Shown piece after piece: positions 45,900 to 58,397 of a DNA stretch of 64,000 nucleotides; the stretch's first letter is position 1, and the number at the start of each line of letters is the position of its first letter. Source of the stretch: Uloborus plumipes. Lineage: Eukaryota; Arthropoda; Arachnida; Araneae; Uloboridae. The notes below the pieces were generated by a model. The model was not told where the DNA came from, ran no database searches, and was given only the letters and a program-made list of their open reading frames with translations. Location of the stretch: assembly GCA_038373865.1 (NCBI GenBank), contig JAXGGA010005135.1, positions 16,903 to 80,902 of the forward strand, in the 5' to 3' direction. The position numbers and the translations under genes are program-made.

Positions 45900-48800
45900 T
45901 CTTCAGGAGGATATCATCGCCACTTAAAAATAGACAGCTCGGGCTGACACATCTCTGCCTTTCAGCCTGCTTTCATTTTTTTGCTTCTTCGCTTGTTTTC
46001 GATTTGGGTATGGTTCAGCTACTGTCTTTAGTCTTGACAAAGGTCAAGGAATTGCTGGACTTTTTTTTTTTTTTCTTGGTATTATTAAAGGCGGCACGTA
46101 TTCTGTGGTTCATTCATAAGTTTCCAAGCGCGGGATAGTTTCGTGGTTACAATGTTTTTTGCGTTTTCTTTTTTTTTTCTTTTTCGTTTTGTTTTGTGCG
46201 TTCTTATTTTGTGACGTAAGTGGAGATTGCCATTGTTTCCGAACACTCACTGAAGGTTCGCAAAAGGTGTTTTGCATATCATCTTAACGATGCTATTGGG
46301 ATTGCCAGAAATTCAATCTTTTCTCCTTTTTTAATAGTTTACCTACACATTCCTCTCTTTCTTTTTGAATGTTATCAACAACCAACGAGGCTGAAATTTG
46401 ACTGGAGAAAGGATGAAACATTTTCCAGAGAGCTATCAGGAAATGGCAATCAGTTTGGGACAGGTTATCGAAGTGCAATATGCAAAAGGAAATATTTGAT
46501 TCTGAGATTTTTAATACTGCAGAAATAAGGCGTACATATAGCATATATGTTACTGTGCAACTCAGGAATCTGGAAAATGTCGACATTAGCCTGTGAATAT
46601 CAACATTCACATACCAAAGACATCTGCGAAAAGTCAAATATTTCCGGCGAAAGTCCGCATGCTCAAACTTTGGCTTTTCCTGGTAACAACAATGGCGGAT
46701 ACAGAAATAGTACTTGGGAGGGGCACTCGAAAAAGAATGCTCCCCCTTGTTAATTCTTTTGTTTAAAAAGAAAATTCCCATGAGATCCGTTTCAAGTTTT
46801 TTAAAAGAGCTCTCTACTTTAAAATACATTAATATTATTTACTTCGAATGTGATCGTAAAAGATTTTTTTAGTTTTTTAAGCAAAGTAATTACTAAACAT
46901 ATAATTTCATCAAAAATAGTATGAAAATGTTTAGAAACATTGTCATAATGGTTAAAACAAGAAGCTATTAAACAAGAACAATAATTTTTGCTATCAATGA
47001 AGAATTAATGAATGAATCGAGATGTTATGCAGCCTTGAATTTGATATTCGTGAATTATATGCTCTTTCACACTGACCGCCAACTGCAGTATTACTTCTAT
47101 AGCTAATCAAATACCCTGACATTTTGTTTTCAACATCTGTTAATACCTGACTTTTTTTTTCAAAGATATTTTGTATACTGGTTACAAACAGTGTTTAATG
47201 GACAGGAAAAATAATAAAAAAAAACGTTACGTAAAAAAATTTTTTTATTAAGGAAAGAAAAATCGTCCCTTCAAAGTTACGATAGACCCCAGAGGGTATG
47301 TACTTTTTTTACTAATTTTTTTTTCTGCCTACGATATAACATTTCAAAATACATTTTTATAAGACGAAATAAAATCAGCAATTAACATAAACTGGGAAGC
47401 TGGGAATAACTTTAAAAACTGAGCTTTTTTCCTTGAGATTATGAACGATGTCATTTTTTGATAAAGATCATATTAAAACTGCTACAGAACACACTTTACA
47501 ATGGTTATGTGATGCAATCTGATAATAACGAATTGAAACAATACCAAGGTACTAATTGAACACTATTATTTGGTTGAAATGTTAATTTTGGGGAAATTCA
47601 GACCCTTTTTTGGACCGTTCCTAGAAAGGGACTCTAGGTATTAATGGGTTAATTTCATTCAAATATGCTTTGAGTGTGTTTTAAGAAATAATTTAAATCA
47701 TATACTTATATTATGGAGAAATAAAAGTTAAAAACAAAATATCCAGTGGTGTAGTTAAATTAATTTGTCTCTTTGGGAGCTCACGAACCCCCTGTTCCTG
47801 CGTACACCCCCGTAAAATCCGTAACTGGGTAACACACAAATGCATGCACTCATATGTAAGTAACGTATATATGCATATCTTTACGGATGTTTTAAAAGAT
47901 TATACTAAAAAATCTGTTTTAAAGGAATCCGTTTTAGGAAAATCCTTAGGAATTTTTTGGAAAATCCTAAAAAATCTGTTTTAAATCTCTCGCATGTAAA
48001 GTGCTTCACGTGCAGTGAACAAGTCCCGATTTCAAGCCCTTTCTTTGCAGGGAAATATTCCCTTATGTCTAAATCTTATAAGTTGACTTCTGATTGATTG
48101 AAAACGTGAAACTTAAAACGGTTCCTTTCGTTACAATAGGGAAAGGTAAACCGGATTAAGTTGTAAATAATGATTTTCGGCATTGTGCCAGGGGCAGTGC
48201 AAAAAAAGCAGCCCTGGCGTCTAGTAAAAGATTTTAAATTTTGTATAAAACTGTCAGACTTCAGAAAAATTAATCATCTTCGCAAAATGTTTGCATATCT
48301 ATGACGTTACTCTAACACAGGTAAACTTTCACCAATAATATGCTTTCATCATTTAACTTTCCAGATTTACATAATCTTTCAACAAGTGGGAAAAATTTCC
48401 ATCTATCAATGCATCCAACTAAAAGGGGGAAGGGGGGGGGGTAAATAAACTAAACGTGTGCCTCTAGGTACACTTCAAAAATTTGGATGTTTCAGATGAA
48501 CAATATATTATTACTCAACTTTAAAAGTCAAGAATCGGTAATTGTGAATGAGGTTTCATTGTGGTTACATAAACAAGTGGAGGGATGACGTGATTGGCTG
48601 TAAATAATTAAGTTGGCGGATTTATTTATACTTTAATAGAACATTTAATGTAATGTAAGAGCTCTTTCAATTATTTGATGGATTGTATTTAGTTTTGATA
48701 AAACTTTTAACTGTGTTATATGCCTTATTTTATTTATTCGGAATTTTCGTATTTTAATTGACCTTTCTGTAACTGCGCAACATATAAATTGCTCTCATTT

Positions 48801-49255
48801 CTTACTGCATAGATTTTTTTTTTAATTACTTCATACTTTAGGTATAACTTTTAAAGTATTGCTATTCATTAGTGTTCGTTCCGTATGAGATTTTGTATGG
48901 ATTAAAAAGCTGAATAAGCTCAAGCTGAAATTTATGCGAAATAATAACTTTTAGAAACACGGAGTAATTCCCAGGCTACAATTCTGGATGTGGAAATTTT
49001 AATTTCTCAGAAACGAATTTATACTACTAATTATTTTTCTCCGTTTAAAATACTTGTTTTACATTTTTTTTAAATGAGAAGAAAAGGTTCAAAAGACTTG
49101 ATCTCAATAATTCCTAAACACCTGCCTGATATAAGGAAAATAATGTTATTTTGCTTTTTAAGAGCTCATAATATTTTTTTAAGAGATCATAAGCTCAGCA
49201 AATGAAAGAACAGGTGTTTAAAGTTACATGTTTCAGTATCATTTTCTATAACAGG
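45900..49255. other. Gene-free stretch, AT-rich
   Basis: The longest open frame in the window (46829-46293, minus, 178 codons) lies here. It shows no recognisable motif or splice context. Its antisense strand is open for 102 codons (46220-46528) and 68 codons (46547-46753). I do not support it as a gene. Confidence 0.4.
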
Positions 49256-49260
49256 TGTGT

Positions 49261-49327
49261 GGGGGTGTAGCTCAGTGGTAGAGCGTTCGCTTTGCATGTG
49301 ATCGGGGTTCGATCCCCCGCACCTCCA
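49261..49327 (+). tRNA. tRNA-Ala(TGC)-like gene lacking the variable loop; probable pseudogene
   Basis: It is identical to the gene at 60497 through GGGGGTGTAGCTCAGTGGTA and the anticodon arm (loop TTTGCAT, anticodon TGC). The eleven bases GTGAAAGGCCC are replaced by GTGATC, a net loss of five. The T stem (CGGGG/CCCCG) follows the anticodon stem with no variable region, and the last anticodon-stem pair is lost. The acceptor stem GGGGGTG/CACCTCC is intact. A long T-run downstream could terminate pol III. The A and B boxes are intact, so it could be transcribed, but a normal tRNA fold is unlikely. Confidence 0.7.
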
Positions 49328-49597
49328 TTTCTGTTTTTTTTTTTTTTTTTTTTTAATTTTTTGCATCTTATTTAGAAAACGAAAAACATTGCTCCCTTTT
49401 TTGCCTACTTTCCCGTTAAAAATTAAAGAGACGAAAAAAGCATTAAAAGTGGCTTTATGCATCTAAAAAATATCGCCAAGTCCAAAACAAAGTGAAAAAG
49501 AAACAAAAAAGTAAAATAAATATCGAGAAATTAAAAATTGGAAAAGTAGGGTATTGAGATGGGGAATTTGTGTGTCGGTCTGTCTGTCCCCCCCCCC

Positions 49598-49880
49598 TAA
49601 TAACTTTTGAATGAACATTCCGATTTAAACGAACTTTTTTTTGCTGGAAAGATCTCGGCGAGTACAGCTCATTCCTATATTTGATTTTTCGATTTGAACA
49701 ATTTTTGGTTGAACTTTGAACCGTTCAAACAACCTCTCCCGCGATACTAACTTTTTAGTGAACAGTCCGATTGGTTTATCGTTCAACATTGAACCGTTCA
49801 AACAAGCTCTCACGCCTAATAACTTTTGAGTGAACAGTTCGATTTGAAAAAAACTTTTTTTTGTTCGAAAGATCTCGGAG
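49598..49880 (+). repeat. Short degenerate tandem repeat
   Basis: TAATAACTTTTGAATGAAC and related TAACTTTTTAGTGAACAGTC, TAATAACTTTTGAGTGAAC, each followed by TCCGATT- or TTCGATT-type sequence, AAGATCTCGG-GAG and TGAACCGTTCAAACAA. Spacing is irregular (about 75-150 bp). Confidence 0.6.
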
Positions 49881-50208
49881 AGGCTCCTTCCCATATTTCA
49901 CTTTTCAATTTGAACCATTTTTCGTTCAATGATGAACCGTTCTGAAAAAATTTAACATTAGCGCCTACTGGGAAATTTAAATTGAATGTTGATTTTGAAT
50001 TTAAAGGCGGATTTCCTTCAAACTAACTTTGAGGAAAATGGTTTGGATAAATAATGTATGTAAAGTACTTTTTTGAATAATCTTCTGTGAGGACTCTGGT
50101 TCCGACTCCGACTCCGCAAATATGGCGGAAATGCAGGCTCAGAAAAAAATGACTGACTGGGCAGACGATTTTTTGTTTATTTATTTATTTGTTTTGTTTT
50201 ATTTATTA

Positions 50209-50239
<31 letters not shown>

Positions 50240-50745
50240 TTTTTTTTTGGCAGACGAGTTTTTTTTTGTTAACAGAAATTTTTCATTCACGAGAGCATTT
50301 ATTCTGTATTTATATTTAACAACTGGCAACGGATTAAAAATGAAATTCAAGACATTTTATTAACGACCGAGTTTTTTTCTTTTTTTTTTTTTTCTTTTTT
50401 TTTCTTTCTTTGATAAAATGTGTTTTGATGTTTTTGTACTTTTATTTTATTTATTTATTTTTTTATTTTTAAACGATTGAGGAATTTTTCTATGGAAGAA
50501 CTATAACAGTTACGTTCTTTAATAGGTGCGACAAAACTTTATTTACTCGTTTTTATACTTTTTACGTGTCTATTTCAACTGATGAGAGGGATATATTTTG
50601 CTTTTAGAAATCAGCTTTAAGTGCGAAAAAGGTATGTTTGACACAATTTTCAGTCTCAGATAATCAAGAGAATATTGATCAGATGCTAGACTGCCGATGT
50701 CGATGAACGGGAAAGTAGGCTCGTTTAGTTCTTGACAGAACTTCT
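49855..50745 (+). repeat. Local duplication, copy A
   Basis: AAGATCTCGG, TTTAAAGGCGGATTTCCTTC, GACTCCGACTCCGCAAATAT, GGATTAAAAATGAAATTCAA, TATACTTTTTACGTGTCTAT and TCGTTTAGTTCTTGACAGAA recur in order in 52085-53340. Confidence 0.75.
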
Positions 50746-50749
50746 TGTT

Positions 50750-52080
50750 TTCAACTGAATTTAATTTGTTCTGGTAGTCTAAACAAGTATTTGTTAATTT
50801 TCTGTATCAAACGTTTTCTGTTTAATTCGTACACGATTTTTAGTCAACTATCTGAAGTGATGAATTACAACCGCATCTCAAGCTAATAAAGTTGTTTCTG
50901 TCTTATTAAGGCTTTTTCAGTCAGATATTTGAGTCAATGAGCTACAAATGAATAAAAACTTAATAAATTAGTTTCTTACTAATTCAAGTTTTTTTCTCTC
51001 ATCTGTTGCAGCCAGGTGATGGAACTGGCCAGGAACTGGTAAAAAAAAGGGTCACTTTCACAATGCTACGGACTGATTTACCTTTTCTCGCAAACTGGAT
51101 AATTTGGCTGATAGTAAATCTTTAAAATATTCTTGAGTTTGATTTCTTAGGGTTCAAAAAACAGAACACCAGTTTAATTGTTCTAAAATTAAAAGATCAC
51201 AAAAAATGGTAAAATCAAGCTTCTCCAAGAGGTGATCCAAATACTGTCTAAATTTTTTTCGTACGACCTCCGCCGCATCTGCGCACGCGCCAAGTCTCTT
51301 CGGACTTTCTCGAAATAGGGGGGAAAAGCAACGAGGAAGTAGTAAGCGAACAAAAGCTGAAGGCATCGGGTAGTGCGCATCCTAAACCTTACTCCCCCTT
51401 TTCAGATGGAAGCGTCCGTGGCTGCCAGGCGCACAAAACGCAAACAGACAGTACGAGCAACTTCTAAAAAAATGCTTTATTTTTTTGTAAAAAAAACATT
51501 ACAAAACGTGCATTTTTAACTAAAAACATTTACTGGATATTTTATTCACCTTTCATGAGTGATGTGGCTTTGTGCGCCTTTGGGAAAATCCCAAAAAGAG
51601 AAATAAAAATCCTGAAAGCATTCATAAGAGCTACAACTGATTGTGTGTAGATGTCAAAGCAGCCTCTTCTTCTTCTTCTTCTTCTTTTTTTTTTAATCCT
51701 TTTCTTGAATGGTTGAAAGATATTTACTTTGGATGTTTTGTCAAAGTTGAAAGTTTTTCAGGAGTTTTTCATGGCTTTCAAAGAGAAAAGACTTTCGTGT
51801 CTTTTCGTTAACAAATCATGGAATGCCATATTGGTTTCCAGAAAGTTTTTTCCTTGGTATTTCTAGTCTATTGCAAATTACTAATTCAGAAGTTAACAGC
51901 TTCAACTCTCTGAAGATGAATTTAAAATAAAATAGATTTAAAAAAAAAACACATTGCCAGAAATAGACCACAGTCTTACTTTTCTCATTTCTACCCTAAC
52001 AATATTCTCCCCAGATTGTCTTGAATAACCAGCACAGCCTCATTTTTAGCCTACTTTTCTGTTAAAGTAAAAGAAAGTTG
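50750..52080. other. Spacer between the duplicated copies
   Basis: I see no firm gene. It includes a pyrimidine-acceptor plus short open segment at 51390-51470 and a TTC microsatellite at 51665-51687. Confidence 0.4.
51406..51471 (+). CDS. Very weak candidate exon after a strong acceptor
   Basis: ACTCCCCCTTTTCAG (51391-51405) is a textbook polypyrimidine acceptor. Downstream all three frames are open for at least 20 codons. One starts MEASVAARRTKRKQTVRATS. Another (DGSVRGCQAHKTQTDSTSNF) ends in TAA at about 51469-51471 and would suit a terminal exon. No domain was recognised, and the acceptor alone does not prove an exon. Confidence 0.2.
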
Positions 52081-52084
52081 TCAG

Positions 52085-53340
52085 TAAGATCTCGGCAAGG
52101 ACACCTCATTTATATATTTCCCTTTTGGATTTGAGTAACTTCTCGTTCTGAACCGTTTTAAAAAAACATTAGTGCCTGCGGAGAAATTTAAGCTCAATGT
52201 AGATCCTGTATTTAAAGGCGGATTTCCTTCAAACTTACTTTGTTAGAAACTGCTTTGATGAAGAATGTGTGGAAAATATTTCTTTGAATAAGCTGTTTTG
52301 AGGATTCCGACTCTGACTCCTCGCCTTCGACTCCAACTCCGCAACCATGTCAGAAGTGCAGGCTCGAAAAAATTTACCGATTCCCACCATGGGAAATTTA
52401 TAATCTTCGACTCCGACTTATAGACTTCGACTAACGACTCCAACACCGAATCCTTGACTCGGACTCCAACTTCGCAGAAATGGCAGAAATGCAGGCTCGG
52501 AAAAAATGACTGACTTCTACTCAGGGGCGTAGGAACCGGGGGAGCTATGGCTCCCCCTGGAATATTTCAGACCCGCTCATCTCCCCTGGAAAAAATTCTT
52601 TGCTACAACATTCTGTAGCATTTTTTTTCCTCAAAATTGTTTTAAGACTGACTCCTTTCTATGAAAATTTAGTGCCTTTGACTCTGACTCCAACTATTTA
52701 ACTCCAACATTGAAACCTTGACTCTGACTCAGCAAACATGGGGCGGAAATGCAGGCTGGGAAAAAAAATGACTGACTCTTACTCTTCAAAAAAAGACGAC
52801 TTAGGAATTTTTGTCTATTTATTTATTTGTTTTATCTTATTTACTATTATTATTATTATTTTGCAAAATAAAGGAGGGAGGAGGGGGGGGGGGTGACATA
52901 CTTTTTTTTCTCACAAGAATAATTCATTTGAGAGAACATTTTATTATTCATTTATTTTAGTTATTGGCAGCGGATTAACTATGAAATTCGAGACATTTTG
53001 TTAGGAAATCTTTTTCTTTTTTTAAATAAAAGGTGTTGTGATGCGCTTTCTATTTTTAATTCTTTTTTCAAAGCAATTAAGGAATTTTTCTACGAAAGAA
53101 CTATAATAACTGCATTGTTTAAAAGATGGTACAACTTTATTTATTCTTTTGTGTACTTTTTACGTGCCTATTTCATCGGATGAGTGAGGCATTTTTTGTT
53201 TTTAGAAATCAACTTCACGCGTTAAAAAGGTATATTTGACATAATTTGCAGTCTCAAATAATTAAAAGAATATTGCTCAGATGCTAAAATGTCGGTGTCG
53301 GTATACGGAAAAGTAGACTCGTTTAGTCCTTGACAGAGTT
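52085..53340 (+). repeat. Local duplication, copy B
   Basis: This is the second copy of 49855-50745. It carries an extra 300-400 bp around 52400-52800 that includes CAGGGGCGTAGGAACCGGGG, a hAT-like element end, and repeated GACTCC-type hexamers (52305-52345, 52400-52475, 52675-52730). Confidence 0.75.
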
Positions 53341-53344
53341 TGTT

Positions 53345-54645
53345 TATTTTATTTTCTGCAAAGTTTAAAGAACCGTTCTAGGAACATTAAAATATTTGCT
53401 TGTCCCCAAAGTTCATAGACAGCGTTAATGGCTTTCTACCTGTCATCTAGATCCAATTTCAAAATCACATTTTTCAATTTTACTTTCTCTTATATTTGAC
53501 GTTTGTCTCTGGTTTCGGACATAATAAAAACCTTAAAAGAGAAAGAATCAACCACCTCTCCCTTCTTTTCTCTGTCTTATAAAATAACCTTTTAGGATAC
53601 TTTCCTTTGAAAATTTTGGAAAAATGTATGTGTGATTTTCTATATATATGACTGAATATATCCAAAACTTTTAGAGTAAAGCCTTGAAGAGATCAGAAAC
53701 AAGAACAGTTATTGAAAATTCTTTTTAAAAATTGCAAAATCTTTTTCACATTATTGCATTTCCCAAGTGTAACTGCTGATCCATTCATGACCCCTATTGA
53801 AATTTGTTGGATATGTATTCCTTAAACTACATTAAAAATATTTTTTAACCTTTTTATTTCATTTTAATTGTTGACTTTTTTAGGCATTAAAATTTGGTGG
53901 AAAATTGTTTCTACGAATGGAGTAAATTGAATGAAATATTATTAATAATAATGAAAGAGCTATTGCTAGAATTTTTTTAAGGAGCAAATATATATTCGTG
54001 ACAATTTTTTGAGGAGGGAAATTTTTAGAGGAGATACTTTTCAGAGGAGTTTACAAGAGGTGAAGTGAACTTCGTTTTAGAGTAGTGAAAATATGAAAAT
54101 AATTGACCATAATTATAGTTATAACTTTCTTTTTTGAAAAAAACTAACTTTCTAAGGATGAAGTAGAGCATAGTACGGCGGAAGAGAAGTGCACAATTTC
54201 AATTTTTTAAACCTAAGAATGTTTTGTTAAAAAAATCCCACCTTAAAAAACCCCAATATTTCTCTTTTCAGGATGTTATTTTTTTAACTTAATGCATAAA
54301 GCATCGCATGACTAGTTTCTTGAGCCACATTGCGAAATTTTCAATGCATAAAGTGCACTTATACAGATGTTTTTTTTTTTTTTTAATCTGAGTAATAATA
54401 GTAGTAACAAGAAAGGCAAAAAGCAAAGGAGTTCCTATAATAATTCAAATAAAAAACTTATGTGCTCTGATTTATGACATGAATAAAATATTTAAAAAAC
54501 ATAAAATTTCCGCAAATCTTAGAAACATTGGCTCTGGATTGACTCTTACGTTGCTTAACCAATATTTTTGAAAACATATTGTTTTGCTCTAATTTACTTT
54601 GCGATGTAGGATAAGCTGCAGAGTAAGCAGGCAATTTAAAAACGA
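53345..54645. other. Gene-free AT-rich stretch
   Basis: There is no recognisable gene, RNA or complete element. Confidence 0.45.
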
Positions 54646-54649
54646 ATAA

Positions 54650-55340
54650 ATATTTTTAAATGGGATCCTATTAAGCAATGCCCTGTGAAGTTATCGTTGT
54701 CACAAATCAGATCATTTCCGAAATGATTGCTATCGCAACGCCCCGAATTAATTGGAAAATCTTGGAATTCCCAGTTTTCAGGTGAAAATTGCCTCGATTA
54801 CGTCAGATATCCCAAACCGCTTGCAAAAAGGGATGGGAGAATCTCGCGTGAATTATCTTCGAAATACGATATGACCCACTTAGTTGGTTAACCGTGGTCA
54901 GTCTTGGTCACGGCGGTTGACCATCGAGAACAGGAAACTTCAAGGACCAACCTTCCAGGATTGTCGGTATCCAATGAAATGCCGCAAGAATTCCAATTAT
55001 GGGATTTTAATACTCGGGTAAAGGTACACTGCATTTTATAGTGATGACTTAAAAGAAATTTTGCTTTATTTTACTCCATGAAATTGAGGAATGCGTCGCG
55101 TGTTTTGGCACGTGTTGCAATCCTGTTCGTTGATTTAAGGTGCTCTTGTCAGATTGATAACGGCTTGAAGACCACAACAGGTAAATTGCTGTTGCCGTGT
55201 AATTTGATGGAGAGATGAATGTGATTCCGCTTGGAAGCGATTACATTTCCCAATTGAAAGGAAGATTGACAATGCTTGAAAAAGCAGTGAAAGTTATTGC
55301 CGCTAGTAATTTTTGCATCAGTTGTCTTTGTGAAAGGGAC
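54650..55340. promoter_or_regulatory. Non-repeat higher-complexity island (possible cis-regulatory DNA)
   Basis: This is balanced-composition sequence in an AT-rich setting, without repeat partners or long coding frames. It holds GGTTAACCGTGGTCA with GGTCACGGCGGTTGACC (about 54887-54921, partly inverted), ATTACGTCAG, and TGGCACGTGTTG (an E-box) near 55108. The pattern suits conserved non-coding DNA. Conservation itself cannot be seen here. Confidence 0.3.
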
Positions 55341-55389
55341 AGACTGGAGTGGTCAGCATTTTCTGTTTGCTTTCGTGCCTAATATACAT

Positions 55390-56835
55390 ATAATGTTTAA
55401 TGAAAATATTGCCCCGTTGCGAGACTTTTGTAGCCCATAAACGAGGACGAACTATGGATTTAATGCACGAATATTTTATTTTTCATAAATTTTCTCCACA
55501 TTTGAGATGAATTACAATACATGAATTAGGCCTATCATTTAGGGGGGGGGTCTTCAGGAGGGGGGACAATTGCCCACCCCCTGATCCCCTTTGAGAAATC
55601 AATGTATTTGCATATACGTGGGCGTGGTTTTAGTTGTCTAATTACAATGATAAGTTTATCAGAGTAATGTAAACCCGAATCTTTTCGTTAACTTTGCTCT
55701 TTTTATCAATTATAGCCAGATTTTGATTTAAGCAAGTAAAATATTCAGGTAAGTAAAAAATCAATTTGATTTTTCAGCAGCCTCCCCTTTTTGAAGGAAA
55801 AGGGCTTCATATAATTGAAAATTGATTTATGGGTGGTAAGTATACTACTTTCATCTCCATTAGAGAGATGTCAACTAATCAGTGATAACAAAATAGTTTA
55901 CTGTACGAACTCACAAAATGCTGCTGAATTAACCTAACAAGCAATCCATTTCTGCACCAAACCAAGATTGTACTGATATACTTTTTTTGAACTAAAAGAA
56001 AAAATACTTAATAATTATCAAAAGAAATATAATTCCTGAAAACTGAAAACACTTGTGCGTATATAAAGAGAATTAAAAAAGTTTCGCCCCTGGTTTAAAT
56101 ATGTTGCAATGTATCCGTCGTATCTTGAGATTGAGATGCTTTTCTTTTCTTTTACTTTCGCTTTTCTTTTTCTGCATTCCATTCTCTCTCTCTTCTTAAC
56201 AATCAAGGTATATAATAAATACCCTTACGGTACTCGATAAAAGGGCTGAATAAAATTGCTAGAATTTAAGAAGAACTTACATACTAAGCAAAATTATCTC
56301 CTTCTGAAAGAACAGGCATTTTATCACAGAGTAAAAATTATTGATTATGGGAATCAAAATGAAAATGCAGAAAATGATGATGATTCAGATGATAACCAGT
56401 TTGCTTAAAAATTCGAAAACATTTCGTCTCAACTTGAAGAAAGAAGCGTCAAAAAGTTTGGAATTAAAGTGAAGGATTATTTAGCAGCAGAAAGCAGGTC
56501 ATCTTCATCCACATGAAATCCCGTAGCATTTAACTCACCGTAGCGATTTTTTCTTTCATTTTTCTTCTACTTTTTTTCTTTTTCTTTTTTTTCTGTAAAT
56601 TTAAGACTTTCTTTTTTTATAAAAGGTTTTTGTATTGGACTTTAGCACCACACACATGGCGATGTGGCCGTTAGTACATTTCAGAACACTCAAGATCCTG
56701 AATCGAAAAATCTGAACAGCAACCATCTGGTGCCATATTCATACACAGAACCGCAAAAACTCATTTACTTTCTGAACCATTATGTTGGGTTTTTTTTACA
56801 CTCTACCCTCCAATTTGTCTATTTTTTTCCCATCC
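55390..56835. other. Gene-free stretch
   Basis: I see no gene. Poly-G and C-rich remnants of an element end lie near 55542-55590. Confidence 0.4.
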
Positions 56836-56839
56836 TACC

Positions 56840-57260
56840 CACGTGACCGACGCGTGGCATCTTCACTTCTTAATGAAAAGGGGTGACAACGGTTGCCCAT
56901 AAGAAGGGGGATCGTTTGATTGCGGGTCGCCCAAGCGTGCGCCCATCAACCATCTGTTGCTAATGGCTTAACCATTGCTGCTCGTTTATTAAATTGACAC
57001 AAAAGGCATGCTCTCTGGCATACACAATTGCGGCAGGAAGCTGGTGGGACTTACGTTGTCTTGTTAAGCCTTTCCATTCTCTTCGGGTTGCATTAAGAAG
57101 GGCGAGCGATAAAAACACTCTTTGTGCTTAACCTTCTAATTAAAAATGAAGAATAAGTCTGATATATGGATTGTACGTTTAATAAATCGGTTTCACATCG
57201 GAAACGCATATCGCCATCAGCGGAATTAATTCCGATTCATTCGGCTCACGAAAACGTCTT
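56840..57260. promoter_or_regulatory. Non-repeat higher-complexity island (possible enhancer)
   Basis: The sequence has sustained complexity with homeodomain-type cores (CTAATTAAAA near 57137, GGAATTAATTCCG near 57220), CGATAAAAAC near 57108 and TAATGGCTTAACCATTG near 56960. There is no coding frame and no repeat partner in the window. It looks like developmental regulatory DNA by texture only. Confidence 0.35.
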
Positions 57261-57789
57261 TTATTCGAAACAAAACAAAAATGGCACCAATGGAACGATG
57301 CACATTTCATCACCTACATAAGTAAAATAAATGCATTCTTATGTAGCAACTCATTAGCCACTTCCGATAGGTTTCCAGTTCTTTTCTATTCCTTCTCTTC
57401 TTCTCTAATTTAATTACGTATGCAGATCCGCATAGAACTGAAAGCAGAAAAAAAAAAAAAAACAATGATCACTTTTCAGTTGTTAAAATAAAGGTATGCA
57501 AACATAAAATGGTAGAGTAAACATTGACTTTTCTATTCGGTATTTAGGTGTACAGTCGGTAATTAATTATCTATCAACTGTGGCTGAAGCTCTTATTTGC
57601 TTTTCTAGCTTAACCAATAAACAGAAACAAAATCTTCTTTGAAAAAACAAATCATTTCAGTTATCACTAAATGCTGAGACATTTGTTTTAATAAGTAGGA
57701 TTTTGAGCACAGCTAAGAGTTTGATTTAATGAAAACGTGAAGTATGACATGTTACTTTTGAAATTTGCTGAGGAAGTTTTTTATATCTA

Positions 57790-58395
57790 CACTGTTAAAA
57801 CTACAGGTTGCAGGTGGTACCTCTAAGGGTGAAAAGTTTCAGCGGCTCCCCTTGAAGGGTGCCACTTGACACCCTATGGCACCCTTGAAGGTGATATTAG
57901 GCTCCCTATAGCACTTTTAGGGTGCCATGGATCCAGGATTGGGTGTCATAAGGTACCCATAGGGTGACACCTGACTCTATATGGCACTTTCAAGGGTGCC
58001 ATAGGGAGTCAAGGGGCACCCTTCAGGGGGTAACGCTGAGGCCGTGGTAGCCCGGTTGGTAAGGCGTCGGACTCGTGACCGGAAGGACCCTGGTTCTATC
58101 CCAGCTGATCAAAGATCCACCGTCTTGATTAATGATGGCTGGGGGACTTTAAAAATGTCGTGGTCACAAAGTCCTCCAAGTGAAATGATACCTCTGGGGG
58201 TGCTCGGCCAAGGGTTTGCTCGACCCTTGGTTCTGTTCAAAAATAACAGAGCGCTCTTCAGGGCCCTGTCCCGGTTATATCACGAATTTTGGTAGGTACG
58301 GGGGACCCTGGAGTGTGTGAAATGAAGGGGGTAACGCTGGTACTACAACTTTTCACCCTTATAGGTGATACATGTAACCTGTAGTTTTAACAGTG
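57790..58395. mobile_element. MITE (CACTGTTAAAACTACAGG ends) hosting a SINE
   Basis: CACTGTTAAAACTACAGGTT at the left is the complement of AACCTGTAGTTTTAACAGTG at the right, with TA at 57788-57789 and 58396-58397. Left-hand sequence is a GC-rich field of AAGGGTGCCATAGGG-type subrepeats. Its right TA is also the left TA of the next element. Confidence 0.8.
58039..58326 (+). mobile_element. tRNA-derived SINE with 13-bp target duplication
   Basis: GGGGGTAACGCTG occurs at 58026-58038 and 58327-58339, an exact target duplication. The head is tRNA-like: GTAGCCCGGTTGGTAAGGCG (A box), then an anticodon-loop-like CTCGTGA, and CTGGTTCTATCCC (B box). The roughly 200-bp body has no open frame of note. 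The retroposition post-dates the MITE. Confidence 0.8.
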
Positions 58396-58397
58396 TA

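Noticed and set aside
46293..46829. Longest open frame (178 codons, minus strand)
   Set aside because: No recognisable motif, domain or splice context; the complementary strand is also open over much of it; length is within chance for 64 kb on six frames.
47640..47655. Second piggyBac-type end (TTAATGGGTTAA-like)
   Set aside because: No partner terminus or TTAA duplication found nearby.
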